A DNA stretch of 64,000 nt, taken from contig NZ_CP029256.1 of the NCBI RefSeq assembly GCF_003628755.1, forward strand, positions 2,313,585 through 2,377,584, written 5' to 3'. Positions 24,486 through 35,207 of this stretch are shown here, one piece after another. A program made the position numbers and the translations under genes. The notes under the pieces are model-generated. The model had not been told where the DNA came from. It did not search any database and was given only the letters and a program-made list of their open reading frames with translations. This DNA is from Christensenella minuta (GTDB taxonomy: Bacteria > Bacillota > Clostridia > Christensenellales > Christensenellaceae). Position 1 is the stretch's first letter. Each line of letters begins with the position of its first letter.

Positions 24486-26969
24486 TTATTCCCCCTGCGG
24501 GGCGCAGCCGCAGCCTTCCGGCTCCGCGCTTTCGTCCTCCTCGGATTCCACGATCTTCGCCACGCATACGACTTTCGTATCCTCGTCCACACGCATCACG
24601 CGCACACCCTGCGTCGAGCGCCCGATGAGCGATATCTCGTCCACGCTCATGCGGATCACCACGCCCGCGTCGTTGATGAGCATGATGTCCTCCGTACCGT
24701 CTACGATAAGCAGCCCGCACATCTTGCCCGTCTTTTCCGTGATATTCATGGATTTAAGGCCAATGCCGCCGCGCGTCTGCAGGCGGTATTCCGCCGCGTT
24801 TGTGCGCTTGCCATAGCCCTTCTCCGTAATTACAAGCACCTGCCGGTCTCTTTCGCAGATGCACGCGGATACCACTTCATCGCCGGGGCGCAGCTTGATG
24901 GCGCGCACCCCCGTCGAGACACGGCCCATCGGCCGCACGTCCCCTTCGCGGAAGATGATGGACATACCGTCCCGCGTTCCGACAATAATATCCTTTTCGC
25001 CATCCGTCTCCATAACCGAAATCAGCTCGTCGTCCTCCCGCAGGTTCACGGCCCGAAGGCCGTTCTGCCGGATGTTGGAATATTCGCTGAACGGCGTCTT
25101 CTTTATGATCCCGCCGCGCGTTACGATCACAAGGTTGGAATTCTTTCCCGCCTCCGATGATTCGATCGGGAATACCGCCGATACCTTTTCGTCCGGGTCA
25201 AGGCTTAACATGTTCACGATGGCCGTACCCTTTGCCGTCCTGCCCGCCTCCGGTATCTGATAGCATTTTTTCATATAAACCTTGCCCTTGTTGGTGAAGA
25301 AGAGCAGCTGGTTGTGCGTGCACGTAATGAATACCTGCTCCGCAAAGTCTTCCTCGCGCGTTGACATCGCCGTCACGCCCTTGCCTCCGCGTTTCTGCGC
25401 GCGGTAGGTTTCGAGGCTGATGCGCTTGACATACCCGTAATGCGTGAGCGTCACCACCATATCCTCGCGGGCAATGAGCTCGTCGATATCGATATCGTCC
25501 TCGTCGAAGGTAATTTCCGTGCGGCGGGCGTCCGAGAACTTCCCGCGGATCTCCATCAGGTCCGCCTTGATAATATCGATGACCATCTGTGGCGTGGAAA
25601 GCACGGAATTATAATAAGCGATGCGTTCCTGCACTTCCTTGTACTCCGCTTCGATCTTATCGCGTTCAAGGCCGGTCAGTCTCTGCAGGCGCATATCGAG
25701 GATGGCCTGCGCCTGTATTTCCGTGAGGCCGAAGCGCCCTATAAGGGCCGCGCGCGCGGAAGCCGCGTCTGCCGAGCTCCGGATCAGGTTTACGATTTCG
25801 TCGATGTTGTCGAGCGCGATAATCAAGCCTTCCAGAATATGGGCGCGCTTCTTCGCCTTTTCCAGCTCGAATTTCGTGCGGCGCACAATCACGTCCTTCT
25901 GGTGCTCCACATAATACTCGAGGACCTGCTTTAAATTCAGTACGCGCGGCTCACCGTCCACAAGGGCCAGCATAATAACGCCGAACGTGTCCTGCATTTG
26001 CGTATGTTTGTAAAGGTGGTTCAACACCACGTTGGCATTGGCATTGCGCTTTAATTCGATCACAATGCGCATGCCGGATTTGTCCGACTCGTCGCGCAGG
26101 TCGGAAATGCCGTCGATGCGCTTGTCGCGCACGAGCTCCGCAATTTTTTCCACCAGTGTTGCTTTATTGACCTGGTACGGTATCTCCGTGACGATAATAC
26201 GCTCGCGGTCTTCCCCGTGCTTTTCGATCTCTGTTTTCGCGCGTACGCGGATACGCCCGCGTCCCGTTTTATATGCCTCGCGGATTCCCGAAACGCCCAT
26301 AATAATGCCGCCCGTCGGGAAGTCCGGCCCGGGAATGATATCGATCAGCTCTTCAATCGAAATATCCGGATTGTCCATCAGCGCGATGGTCGCGTCGATC
26401 GCCTCGCCCATATTGTGCGGGGGGATGTTCGTCGCCATACCCACGGCGATCCCGCCCGTGCCGTTCACCAAGAGGTTGGGGAAGCGCGCGGGAAGCACGG
26501 CAGGCTGCTCCAGCGTTTCATCAAAGTTCGGGTAGAAATCCACCGTGTCCTTATCGATATCGCGCAAAAGCTCGAGCGTTAATTTCGACATCCTCGACTC
26601 CGTGTAACGCATAGCGGCCGCGCCGTCGCCGTCCACCGAGCCAAAGTTTCCGTGACCGTCCACCAGCGGATAACGGATGGAGAAGTCCTGCGCAAGGCGG
26701 ACCATCGCGTCGTATACGGCTGAGTCGCCGTGCGGGTGGTATTTACCGAGAACGTCACCCACCAGGCGCGCGCTTTTGCGGTACGGCTTGTCCGGATACA
26801 TATTGAGCTCGCTCATCGAATATAAAATACGCCTGTGCACAGGCTTGAGGCCGTCGCGCACATCCGGCAGCGCACGGTTAATGATGACCGCCATCGCATA
26901 TGCGATAAACGATTTCTGCATTTCCTTGTTGAGGTCAACTGGTACGATGCTGTTTATGGGTGTTTCCAC
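24486..26969 (-). CDS. gyrA: DNA gyrase subunit A
   Basis: An 827-residue protein. The winged-helix/tower domain has the [17 protein letters not shown] (Ser83 and Asp87 by E. coli numbering, both quinolone-sensitive types). Catalytic Tyr122 lies in [12 protein letters not shown]-terminal beta-pinwheel follows, with the GyrA box QKRGGKG (residues about 522-528). A Glu-rich tail ends with CGCAPQGE, an unusual cysteine pair. With GyrB it introduces negative supercoils. It lies 235 nt downstream of gyrB on the same strand. Confidence 0.97.
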   Translation of the reverse strand: METPINSIVPVDLNKEMQKSFIAYAMAVIINRALPDVRDGLKPVHRRILYSMSELNMYPDKPYRKSARLVGDVLGKYHPHGDSAVYDAMVRLAQDFSIRYPLVDGHGNFGSVDGDGAAAMRYTESRMSKLTLELLRDIDKDTVDFYPNFDETLEQPAVLPARFPNLLVNGTGGIAVGMATNIPPHNMGEAIDATIALMDNPDISIEELIDIIPGPDFPTGGIIMGVSGIREAYKTGRGRIRVRAKTEIEKHGEDRERIIVTEIPYQVNKATLVEKIAELVRDKRIDGISDLRDESDKSGMRIVIELKRNANANVVLNHLYKHTQMQDTFGVIMLALVDGEPRVLNLKQVLEYYVEHQKDVIVRRTKFELEKAKKRAHILEGLIIALDNIDEIVNLIRSSADAASARAALIGRFGLTEIQAQAILDMRLQRLTGLERDKIEAEYKEVQERIAYYNSVLSTPQMVIDIIKADLMEIRGKFSDARRTEITFDEDDIDIDELIAREDMVVTLTHYGYVKRISLETYRAQKRGGKGVTAMSTREEDFAEQVFITCTHNQLLFFTNKGKVYMKKCYQIPEAGRTAKGTAIVNMLSLDPDEKVSAVFPIESSEAGKNSNLVIVTRGGIIKKTPFSEYSNIRQNGLRAVNLREDDELISVMETDGEKDIIVGTRDGMSIIFREGDVRPMGRVSTGVRAIKLRPGDEVVSACICERDRQVLVITEKGYGKRTNAAEYRLQTRGGIGLKSMNITEKTGKMCGLLIVDGTEDIMLINDAGVVIRMSVDEISLIGRSTQGVRVMRVDEDTKVVCVAKIVESEEDESAEPEGCGCAPQGE

Positions 26970-27204
26970 TATTTTTACCTCTATCTTTTATCCTGATTCT
27001 TTTTTCTTTTAAAAAAGAAAAAAGCTAAAAAAGAAATCTGTTTCAGTTCCTGTCCGCTCCGCACCTCATAGGCCGTTTCCCGGCCCGCTTGCTGCGGTCC
27101 GGGGCCGGTTCTCCCCCCTCTATTTCCAAATCCGGAACCCCGCAAAGCTTCGCGGGGTGAACCGCCGCCAGGCGGCGGAGGGAAGCGCCCTAGGCACGCT
27201 TAGG
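26970..27204 (-). other. gyrB-gyrA spacer with strong hairpins
   Basis: This spacer contains three hairpin-forming segments: ACCCCGC/GCGGGGT (27137-27143, 27152-27158), the self-complementary CCGCC-GCCAGGC-GGCGG (27162-27178), and an A/T-rich stem at about 27000-27025. None is a clean terminator for gyrB, so partial read-through or RNA processing is likely. No gene is supported. Confidence 0.5.
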
Positions 27205-29148
<1,944 letters not shown>

Positions 29149-29418
29149 TTATCCCTGCGGGTCTTGCCGCAGAAAAGCGTCCCCATCCCCGTTGCTCCGC
29201 CGCAGCAGTGTGCGCGGCGAAATCGGCGACAGATACGCTTTTTTCGTTCCATATTCTTCCGTGACAACCACGGCCCGGGGCTCCCCGGAAAGCGCCGTCG
29301 TTTCAAGGCCCTTTAAAAAGAGGCTCGTATCTTTGTTGCGCGCGGCCTCTTCATAATCCAGTATCACCAGGATTTCTTTTGTTTTTACGAAGTAATCGCC
29401 GCCCAGATGTAAAATCAT
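29149..29418 (-). CDS. remB: Extracellular matrix regulator RemB-like (DUF370) protein
   Basis: An 89-residue protein starting MILHLGGDYFVKTKEILVILDYE, the DUF370/YaaB pattern of small basic DNA-binding proteins between recF and gyrB. The ATG at 29418 has AGAGGTG upstream with short spacing. In Bacillus, the relative RemB contributes to biofilm gene activation. The C-terminal half (SPISPRTLLRR) is short and basic. Its place in the replication arm is conserved. Confidence 0.85.
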   Translation of the reverse strand: MILHLGGDYFVKTKEILVILDYEEAARNKDTSLFLKGLETTALSGEPRAVVVTEEYGTKKAYLSPISPRTLLRRSNGDGDAFLRQDPQG

Positions 29419-29444
29419 AAAACACCTCTTCAAAATCTCTCTTT

Positions 29445-29450
29445 ATTATA
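29445..29450 (-). promoter_or_regulatory. Extended -10 element before remB-gyrB
   Basis: TATAAT on the minus strand, preceded by TG one base upstream (TGGTATAAT), forms an extended -10. The -35 (TTTAAA at a 17-nt distance) is weak. The same extended -10 sequence is present before dnaA. Confidence 0.6.
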
Positions 29451-29647
29451 CCACAAAACGGCTCGTTTTTAAAGGTATTTTTCGTTTTTTCCGCGATTCT
29501 GCAGGCGGGTTAATGGGGGGAATGGGAAGAGCTGTTAAAAACGGTTTCAGGGCGCGTGAGCATATTAAAAAGCGAAAGTAATAGAAAAATATCTTTTTTG
29601 CCGCAAAAATTCAGCCTGTCTCTGGCCGGTTCCCCGATTCGCGTTGT

Positions 29648-30727
29648 TCAGCCCGGCTGCCTCTCCCGCACGGTTCCGTTTTCAACATAAAAAAGATGGG
29701 CGCGCGCAAGGAGCTTAGCGTCCGCGTCGTCCGCGGTGGTAATGAAGGTCTGTATCCCTTTCAGGGTCCTTAAAAGATTTTTTTTGCGCGTCTGGTCAAG
29801 CTCGGAAAACACATCGTCCAGCAGCAGGACCGGCGTATGGCCCGTGCTTTCCTCGAGTATCTTAAGACACGCCGTTTTGACCGCGAGCATCAGTGTGCGC
29901 AGCTGCCCCTGCGAAGCAAACACGCGGATATCTTTTCCGTTGAGCAGTATCTCGAGGTCATCCCTGTGCGGGCCGGCGGTGCAACTGCCCTCGAAAAGTT
30001 CCCTTTCGCGCAGTTTTTTCAGCGTTTCCGCGATCCCCGTTTCCGGGACCGTCTCCTTATAGACGATGGATATTTCTTCCGTACCGCCGGAAATAGCGCG
30101 GTGCGTTTCCCGCACATATTCCCCCAGCTTATTCACATAAGATTTCCTGTTTTTAAGGATTATGCGGATATAGCCCGCAAGCTGTGCGTTGTACGCGTCG
30201 ATCACAGCGCCCGTATCCCTGTTTTCCCGCCGCCGCAGCGCCGCGTTTTTCTGGGCGATGATCTTCGTATAGTTTTTCAGCGCGTCCACATAAGAAGGCC
30301 TGATCTTTGAAATTTCCCCGTCCAAAAAACCGCGCCGCAGGGAAGGCGCCTCTTTGGCCATTTTCATATCCTCCGGGGAAAAGACCACCACAAAAAGGTT
30401 CCCCAGCAGCTCTTTCAGGTTTTTGGCGGGAATCCCGTCTATTTTCAGGCTTTTTTTTCTGTCCCGGCCGATCAGTACCTCGACGGAGCGGTCCATGCTT
30501 TCCACATATTCCGCAAAGAGGTACGCTCCCTCCTTGCCCTCCATCACTGTCTTGCTGTCCGCGTTCACGCGAAAAGATTTTCCATTCCCGCAGATATGGA
30601 TGGCCTCAAGTATATTCGTCTTCCCCTGCGCATTCCTGCCGTAAAGCACATTCACCCCAGGATAAAAAGAATGATTCAATTGTTCGTAATTCCTGAAATG
30701 GATCAGCTTCAGCCTTGTCAGATACAT
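29648..30727 (-). CDS. recF: DNA replication/repair protein RecF
   Basis: A 359-residue SMC-like ATPase: Walker A GRNAQGKTNILEAI (about 30-43), signature SQGQLRTLMLA and Walker B VLLLDDVFSELD. It loads RecA at gaps with RecO/R. The start has AAAGGAT 5 nt upstream, which directly follows the terminator-like hairpin at 30743-30766. The gene order dnaN-recF-remB-gyrB is standard, but the S4-domain gene usually found between dnaN and recF is absent. Confidence 0.96.
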   Translation of the reverse strand: MYLTRLKLIHFRNYEQLNHSFYPGVNVLYGRNAQGKTNILEAIHICGNGKSFRVNADSKTVMEGKEGAYLFAEYVESMDRSVEVLIGRDRKKSLKIDGIPAKNLKELLGNLFVVVFSPEDMKMAKEAPSLRRGFLDGEISKIRPSYVDALKNYTKIIAQKNAALRRRENRDTGAVIDAYNAQLAGYIRIILKNRKSYVNKLGEYVRETHRAISGGTEEISIVYKETVPETGIAETLKKLRERELFEGSCTAGPHRDDLEILLNGKDIRVFASQGQLRTLMLAVKTACLKILEESTGHTPVLLLDDVFSELDQTRKKNLLRTLKGIQTFITTADDADAKLLARAHLFYVENGTVRERQPG

Positions 30728-31000
30728 AGGGATCCTTTCAAAAAAAGCGCCGTCAAAGGCGCTTTTAGCTCATTCTTTTGCCTTAATACGGAACACATCA
30801 AACCCTGTCCTCCCGCCTTCATAAAACACAAAGCCTTCCTGTCCCGGGCCTCCGGCATATTGCCGGGGGCCGTATTACCGGTGTCCTGCTTCGTGGTTCC
30901 ATTATCCGGCAGGCCGCTGATGAAAGCCGTTCCTAGCCTTTTTTCTCCCATCCCCTACAAAAAACGGACAGGCCAAAAAAGATGCGGCTGAACTCCCTTT
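30728..31000 (-). other. dnaN-recF spacer
   Basis: This 273-nt gap holds a small minus-strand frame (30718-30951) with no recognisable sequence, a hairpin around CCGGCATATTGCCGG (about 30852-30866) and the terminator at 30743-30766. No S4 RNA-binding gene (yaaA) could be found in any frame. Confidence 0.55.
30743..30766 (-). terminator. Terminator/attenuator directly upstream of recF
   Basis: AAAAGCGCC/GGCGCTTTT, a 9-bp stem with a 6-nt loop, is followed on the minus strand by an unbroken T-run. It ends about 5 nt before the recF ribosome site, so it likely limits read-through from dnaA-dnaN into recF. Confidence 0.8.
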
Positions 31001-32101
31001 TTATTCCTCCCTCAGCTGCACGGGCAGGATCAGGTATTCGTACGCATCCGAATTTTCCTGTTTGACCACACACGGACTGACCCCTGTGTTGTACTGCATC
31101 AGTACTTCGGATTCCTCCACATTTTTCAGCACATCCAGCACATATTTCGCATTAAACGCGATTTTAAGGTCCTTTCCCTCCGTCAATACGGGAATCTGTT
31201 CGTCGATGTTGCCCATTTCGGAATTAGATGTGATCTCGAGGTTTTTTTCGCTGATTTCAAACTTGACCACGTTATTGTTTCCCTCGCGCGCAAGGATGGA
31301 CGCGCGCTCGAGGCTGTCCTTCAGCATATTCGTTTCCACCTTCACGCTGGTCGCGCAGTCCGCGGGCAGGAGGTTCCTGTAATTAATATATTCCCCTTCG
31401 AGCAGCCTGGTATAGATTTCCGTATTTCCCGCTTCAAAAAGCGCCATATTGCCACTGATGGAAATTTTGACGTTTTCCTCCGTCTCCGATATGATCCGGG
31501 AAACCTCCCGCAGGGTACGGGCGGGAATCACGCACTTTTTACTGATATCCGAAATAGCGGGCTGTTTCCTTACGGCCATACGGTAGCCGTCGAGGGCCAC
31601 GATCGTAAGGCTGTCTTTTTCAATATCGAACAGCAGGCCCGTAAGAATCGGCTTATCCTCGTTGACCGCCGCCGCGAACAAAGTCTGGTTAATCATGGTG
31701 CGAAGCGCGCACTGCGGAAGCTTGATCTGTTCCTTGTTCTCGAGCTCCGGAAAAACGGGAAACTCGTCCGCGTTCATCTGCTGGAGCACTACCTTGGAAT
31801 TGAGGCAGCTGATCTCCACGGAATTTTCCCCTACGCTCCTGAAGGTTACGTCGCTTTCCGGGAACCGGCCGATGATCTCATAAAGAAGCTTCGCGGGAAT
31901 CGCCGCGTCTCCCGTCTTTTCGATCTGGGCGTTCATCTCTGTTTTGATGGAAAGCGCGATATCCGTCGCGCGCAGGGTAATGACGTCCTCTGCGCAGGAA
32001 AACAGGATGCATTCCAGTATGGTTTTCTGCATTTTAGAAGCCGCACGGTTTACGGTTCCGATGGCTGTGAGTAAATCTTCTTTCGCACAAGTAAATTGCA
32101 T
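31001..32101 (-). CDS. dnaN: DNA polymerase III beta clamp
   Basis: A 366-residue sliding clamp with three similar domains and the C-terminal ending YEYLILPVQLREE, typical of DnaN (YLILPVQL contributes to the clamp pocket). The ATG at 32101 is chosen: GGAGG lies 8 nt upstream. An earlier in-frame ATG is upstream of that site. It tethers polymerases to DNA. It follows dnaA after a ~220-nt spacer containing a DnaA box. Confidence 0.97.
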   Translation of the reverse strand: MQFTCAKEDLLTAIGTVNRAASKMQKTILECILFSCAEDVITLRATDIALSIKTEMNAQIEKTGDAAIPAKLLYEIIGRFPESDVTFRSVGENSVEISCLNSKVVLQQMNADEFPVFPELENKEQIKLPQCALRTMINQTLFAAAVNEDKPILTGLLFDIEKDSLTIVALDGYRMAVRKQPAISDISKKCVIPARTLREVSRIISETEENVKISISGNMALFEAGNTEIYTRLLEGEYINYRNLLPADCATSVKVETNMLKDSLERASILAREGNNNVVKFEISEKNLEITSNSEMGNIDEQIPVLTEGKDLKIAFNAKYVLDVLKNVEESEVLMQYNTGVSPCVVKQENSDAYEYLILPVQLREE

Positions 32102-32313
32102 GTCGTATTCCTCCATGTTTTTATTCTAATAGATAGGCAGTAATGGCTGTATTAGGGGCTGTGGATTCTGTGGAAAACCCCTTTTTTTATAGGAGCAAAG
32201 CCATTTTTTTATTTTTGTCCGGGCGGATAACCGTTGCGTAAAAAAGGAAAAACGGTTGACGGGCTGTGGCCTTTTTGTGCACGGATAAAAAACGCCCGTT
32301 TCTGCCTGTTTTT

Positions 32314-32322
32314 TTATCCACA
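32314..32322 (+). promoter_or_regulatory. DnaA box downstream of dnaA
   Basis: A perfect TTATCCACA lies 3 nt beyond the dnaA stop codon in the dnaA-dnaN spacer. In several Firmicutes the origin is bipartite, with boxes on both sides of dnaA. Only one perfect copy is seen here. Confidence 0.75.
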
Positions 32323-32324
32323 GG

Positions 32325-33725
32325 TTATCCCTTGATTTTTGCCTCGATATCCTCCACCACTTTTTTCAGCTCGGGATCGTCCTTCATCTGCTTCTTGATC
32401 TTTTCCTCCGCATGCATGATGGTGGAATGGTCCCGGTCAAAGAATTCCGCTATTTTGGAATAAGAGCTGTCAGTCAGGTCGCGCAACACAAACATGGATA
32501 TCTGCCGGGGAAATACATATTCCCGGTTCCGCTTCTGGCCGCGGATATCTTCTTCACGGATATCGAAATATTCGCATACCACGTCGACTACGCCCTTTGG
32601 CGTGATGGCCCGTACAGAGGGGGAAGCAAAGAAATCTTCCAAAGCCTTCTGCGCGACGGAAGCGTCGATCTCCCCGGAGGGGAGGGACTCCTTGTGCAGC
32701 TCCGCATACATAATGACCTTTTGCAGCGCGCCTTCGAGCGTACGGATATTTGAATTTTTCTGTTGTGCTATATAATGTAAGGCGTCGTCCCGGATGGGCA
32801 GGGCGGACGGATTTACCGACCGAAGCGCCTGTACCTTTTTCAGCAGGATGGCGACCCTCGTTTCGTAGTCCGGCATCTTGATGTCGGCAATGAGGCCCCA
32901 TTCAAACCGGCAGCGCATCCGCTCTTCCAGCTTTTCCATCTCCTTTGGAGGGCGGTCCGAGGAAATGACGATCTGCTTGTTCATATCGCGCAGCGCGTTG
33001 AACGTATGGAAAAACTCGTCCTGCGCCACGTCCTTGCCTGCGATAAACTGAATATCGTCGATCAGCAGGACGTCGATATTGCGGTATTTCCTGCGGAACT
33101 GTTCGCGCAGGTCGATATTCGCACGGTTGTTCGTCAGCTGGATCATGCGGATCAGCTCGTTCATAAAGGTTTCGCTCGTCACATAGACAATCTCCGCCCC
33201 GGGATTGTCCTGCAAAATATGGTTGCCCACCGCGTGCATCAGGTGCGTCTTCCCGAGGCCCACGCCGCCGTACAAAAACAGCGGGTTGTAGGCGCGGCCG
33301 GGCGCCTGCGCGACAGCGAGCGCCGCGGCGTTGGCAAATTTATTAGCTTCTCCCACCACAAAGGTGTCGAACGTGTAGTTTGGGTTCAGGTTTGTTTTTT
33401 GTTCGCGGGCCGGCTGCGGCTCCGCCTTTTTTTCGTTAATATTCAGCTTCGAGGAATCCTGGGGAGTGATAAACTCCGGACGGATGTCCGCGCCCGGGAC
33501 GCCGTAAAGCTCCTCATAGGCAAGCTGCATCGTAAGGCGGATTTTTTCCGCATATTTTTCTTCCATCAAGCTTTTGTGCATAGGGCTGGAGACCTCAAAA
33601 TAATAAGTCCCGTCTTCCTCGTGCACAGGCTTGAGTTCCTTGATCCATACATTAAACTGAAACATAGGAAGGTCCTCTTCCAGATAATTCAGCGTTTTTT
33701 CCCATAAAACATTAAAGACGCTCAT
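32325..33725 (-). CDS. dnaA: Chromosomal replication initiator DnaA
   Basis: A 466-residue protein. Domain I (1-90) binds helicase-loading partners; a Glu/Pro/Gln-rich linker follows. The AAA+ domain III has Walker A GGVGLGKTH (about 150), Walker B VLLIDDIQFI and the sensor region NSNIRTLEGAL. The C-terminal domain IV has the DnaA-box-binding HTH with DRDHSTIMHAEEKI. It opens oriC and recruits the helicase. The start ATG has a weak GGGGTT site. Upstream DnaA boxes at 33760-33867 probably autoregulate it. Confidence 0.98.
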   Translation of the reverse strand: MSVFNVLWEKTLNYLEEDLPMFQFNVWIKELKPVHEEDGTYYFEVSSPMHKSLMEEKYAEKIRLTMQLAYEELYGVPGADIRPEFITPQDSSKLNINEKKAEPQPAREQKTNLNPNYTFDTFVVGEANKFANAAALAVAQAPGRAYNPLFLYGGVGLGKTHLMHAVGNHILQDNPGAEIVYVTSETFMNELIRMIQLTNNRANIDLREQFRRKYRNIDVLLIDDIQFIAGKDVAQDEFFHTFNALRDMNKQIVISSDRPPKEMEKLEERMRCRFEWGLIADIKMPDYETRVAILLKKVQALRSVNPSALPIRDDALHYIAQQKNSNIRTLEGALQKVIMYAELHKESLPSGEIDASVAQKALEDFFASPSVRAITPKGVVDVVCEYFDIREEDIRGQKRNREYVFPRQISMFVLRDLTDSSYSKIAEFFDRDHSTIMHAEEKIKKQMKDDPELKKVVEDIEAKIKG

Positions 33726-33759
33726 GTACTGCTTAACCCCGGCTCCGTATTTGATCGAT

Positions 33760-33768
33760 TGTGGATAA
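33760..33768 (-). promoter_or_regulatory. DnaA box (perfect)
   Basis: TGTGGATAA, the reverse complement of the consensus TTATCCACA, lies 35 nt upstream of the dnaA start. Confidence 0.9.
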
Positions 33769-33824
33769 CTTTTTACACAAGCAGGATGCCTGCCTAGAAA
33801 CCTTTTTGAAAAACAAGTCCGAAA

Positions 33825-33845
33825 TTATCCACAAAGTTATCCACA
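33825..33845 (+). promoter_or_regulatory. Two tandem perfect DnaA boxes
   Basis: TTATCCACA occurs at 33825-33833 and 33837-33845, in the same orientation, separated by 3 nt. Such close tandem boxes help nucleate the DnaA filament. Confidence 0.9.
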
Positions 33846-33858
33846 ATAAGCGCGAAAA

Positions 33859-33867
33859 TGTGCATAA
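33859..33867 (-). promoter_or_regulatory. Near-consensus DnaA box (TTATGCACA)
   Basis: TGTGCATAA on the plus strand is one mismatch from the consensus. It faces the tandem pair and lies toward the A/T-rich segment. Confidence 0.65.
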
Positions 33868-33889
33868 AATAAGGCTTTCCGCGAGGTTT

Positions 33890-33895
33890 ATTATA
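33890..33895 (-). promoter_or_regulatory. Extended -10 of dnaA promoter
   Basis: TATAAT preceded by TGG on the minus strand forms an extended -10. No good -35 is seen. DnaA boxes lie just downstream in the leader, consistent with autorepression. Confidence 0.65.
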
Positions 33896-34086
33896 CCACA
33901 GGAGGCGCTAAAATGGTAGATGAAAAAAAGGTTTTTTGTTTTTGGGAGAGCTTCAAAAAAATAAAAATACTAGATATAGTTGCCAAATTGTGGAAAAAAG
34001 GGAAGGAGCGGGAGAGACACCCCAATATCTATGGACGAAAAGGAAAGGAAATCCGCTCTGAAAGCTGTCTGCGGGCGGTATTTACC

Positions 34087-34115
34087 TTGACACTTGACAG
34101 TAAAAATTATATAAT
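34087..34115 (+). promoter_or_regulatory. Consensus promoter of rpmH operon
   Basis: TTGACA (34087-34092), 17 nt and TATAAT (34110-34115) form a perfect sigma-A promoter, about 100 nt before rpmH. Confidence 0.92.
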
Positions 34116-34213
34116 AATAATCGTCTTTTTATCGGAAAAAATGTGGAGGCTCCAGGTAAAAAACGATGGAGCGGCCGCACTATATTATATGTAGAAAATG
34201 GAGAGATGTAGCT

Positions 34214-34348
34214 ATGAAAATGACGTATCAACCAAAAAAACAGAAGCGCAGCCGCGTTCACGGCTTTATGAAGAGAATGAAAACGAAAGCCGGCAGGAAC
34301 GTTCTTAGGAGAAGGCGGGCAAAAGGCAGGAAAGTGCTGTCCGCGTAA
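34214..34348 (+). CDS. rpmH: Ribosomal protein L34
   Basis: A 44-residue, very basic protein with the L34 pattern [15 protein letters not shown] and the ending [24 protein letters not shown] lies upstream of the ATG at 34214. It is a component of the 50S subunit and first gene of the rpmH-rnpA-yidD-yidC-jag arm. Confidence 0.97.
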   Translation: MKMTYQPKKQKRSRVHGFMKRMKTKAGRNVLRRRRAKGRKVLSA

Positions 34349-34354
34349 GCAAAG

Positions 34355-34690
34355 TTGGACGTGCGCACGTTAAAAAAGAACAAAGAGTTTAACTTTGTTT
34401 ACAGGCGGGGAAAACCCGCGGGGTCCCGCGATATGACGCTCGTTGCCGCGAAAAGCAGGTATGGCGGCATTCGCGTAGGCTTTTCCGTCAGTAAAAAGGT
34501 CGGAAACAGCGTGGTAAGAAACCGTGTCCGGCGGCGTATGAAAGAAGCATACCGTACGATCCTGCCGGAGTTAAGCGGAAACCACAGCCTTGTTTTCGTA
34601 GCAAGGGCAAGCATCACGAGCGCGGAATTCAGCGACATCTGCACGCAGATGCGCAGGCTGCTCGAGCGTGCGGGAATACTTTCAAGATGA
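34355..34690 (+). CDS. rnpA: Ribonuclease P protein component
   Basis: A 111-residue basic protein with the RNase P signature [17 protein letters not shown] and the conserved FxxVYRRG segment (FNFVYRRGK). It assists the catalytic RNA in tRNA 5' maturation. The frame opens with TTG at 34355, 6 nt after the rpmH stop; a GTG at 34361 is the alternative start. Neither has a strong ribosome site, so coupling to rpmH translation is likely. Confidence 0.95.
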   Translation: MDVRTLKKNKEFNFVYRRGKPAGSRDMTLVAAKSRYGGIRVGFSVSKKVGNSVVRNRVRRRMKEAYRTILPELSGNHSLVFVARASITSAEFSDICTQMRRLLERAGILSR

Positions 34691-34736
34691 CCCGGGCGGC
34701 CGGGCCTTCCAGAGGCAATCTGTGGGAGGAAACAAA

Positions 34737-34946
34737 ATGAAAAAAGTGATATTGGCGATGATCCGCTTCTATCAGAAAGCGGTCTCGCCGTATACGAGGC
34801 CCTGCTGCAGGTTCACGCCAACCTGTTCGCAGTATGCCGTCGAAGCAGTGACGAAATACGGAGCGCTGAAGGGTACGTTTTTGGCGGTTAAGCGTATTTT
34901 GCGCTGCAATCCGTTTTTCAAGGGCGGATACGACCCGGTGCCGTAA
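34737..34946 (+). CDS. yidD: Membrane protein insertion efficiency factor YidD
   Basis: A 69-residue protein with the family pattern [26 protein letters not shown]...EAVTKYG and [17 protein letters not shown], containing three conserved cysteines. GGGAGG lies 7 nt before the ATG at 34737. An amphipathic N-terminal helix should attach it to the membrane inner face near YidC. A 261-nt spacer with no visible features follows before yidC. Confidence 0.95.
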   Translation: MKKVILAMIRFYQKAVSPYTRPCCRFTPTCSQYAVEAVTKYGALKGTFLAVKRILRCNPFFKGGYDPVP

Positions 34947-35207
34947 GCATGGAAGGCGCCTTCTCCGGCCTTTTAAAGAAGAGGGGGGCACGGGCGTTTT
35001 ATGTGCAGGGTGCGGCGGCAGGGATAAGCGGCCTTATTTAAAAAAGCAAGCAGGAAGCCCGGCGGCCCGCAGGGATTGAACCGGGAACCCTTCAAAACCA
35101 AAGAGGCGCGCGTTTTGCGGGGAAGAGGAGGAAGCGGCAGCGGTATTTCCGGCACAGAACGGGGATGCGCAAAAGAGCCGTGTTCCGACTACGGGAGGAT
35201 GTAAATT

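Larger units (their letters stand above)
33726..34086. other. oriC: Chromosomal replication origin (oriC)
   Basis: A noncoding region between divergent dnaA and rpmH. It contains perfect DnaA boxes at 33760-33768 (TGTGGATAA), 33825-33833 and 33837-33845 (both TTATCCACA), a near-box at 33859-33867 (TGTGCATAA), and A/T-rich runs at 33900-33990 that are a plausible unwinding element. Two boxes spaced exactly 12 bp apart start-to-start would sit on nearly the same helix face. Confidence 0.85.

Noticed and set aside
24724-26733. Quinolone-resistance changes in gyrA
   Set aside because: Positions corresponding to Ser83 and Asp87 hold the sensitive residues.
30718-30951. 77-codon frame between dnaN and recF as a yaaA candidate
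   Set aside because: It has no S4 RNA-binding pattern and it runs across the recF terminator and ribosome site.
34947-35207. Possible gene or RNA in the yidD-yidC gap
   Set aside because: No frame with a start and ribosome site and no clear hairpin or promoter; left as an unexplained spacer.
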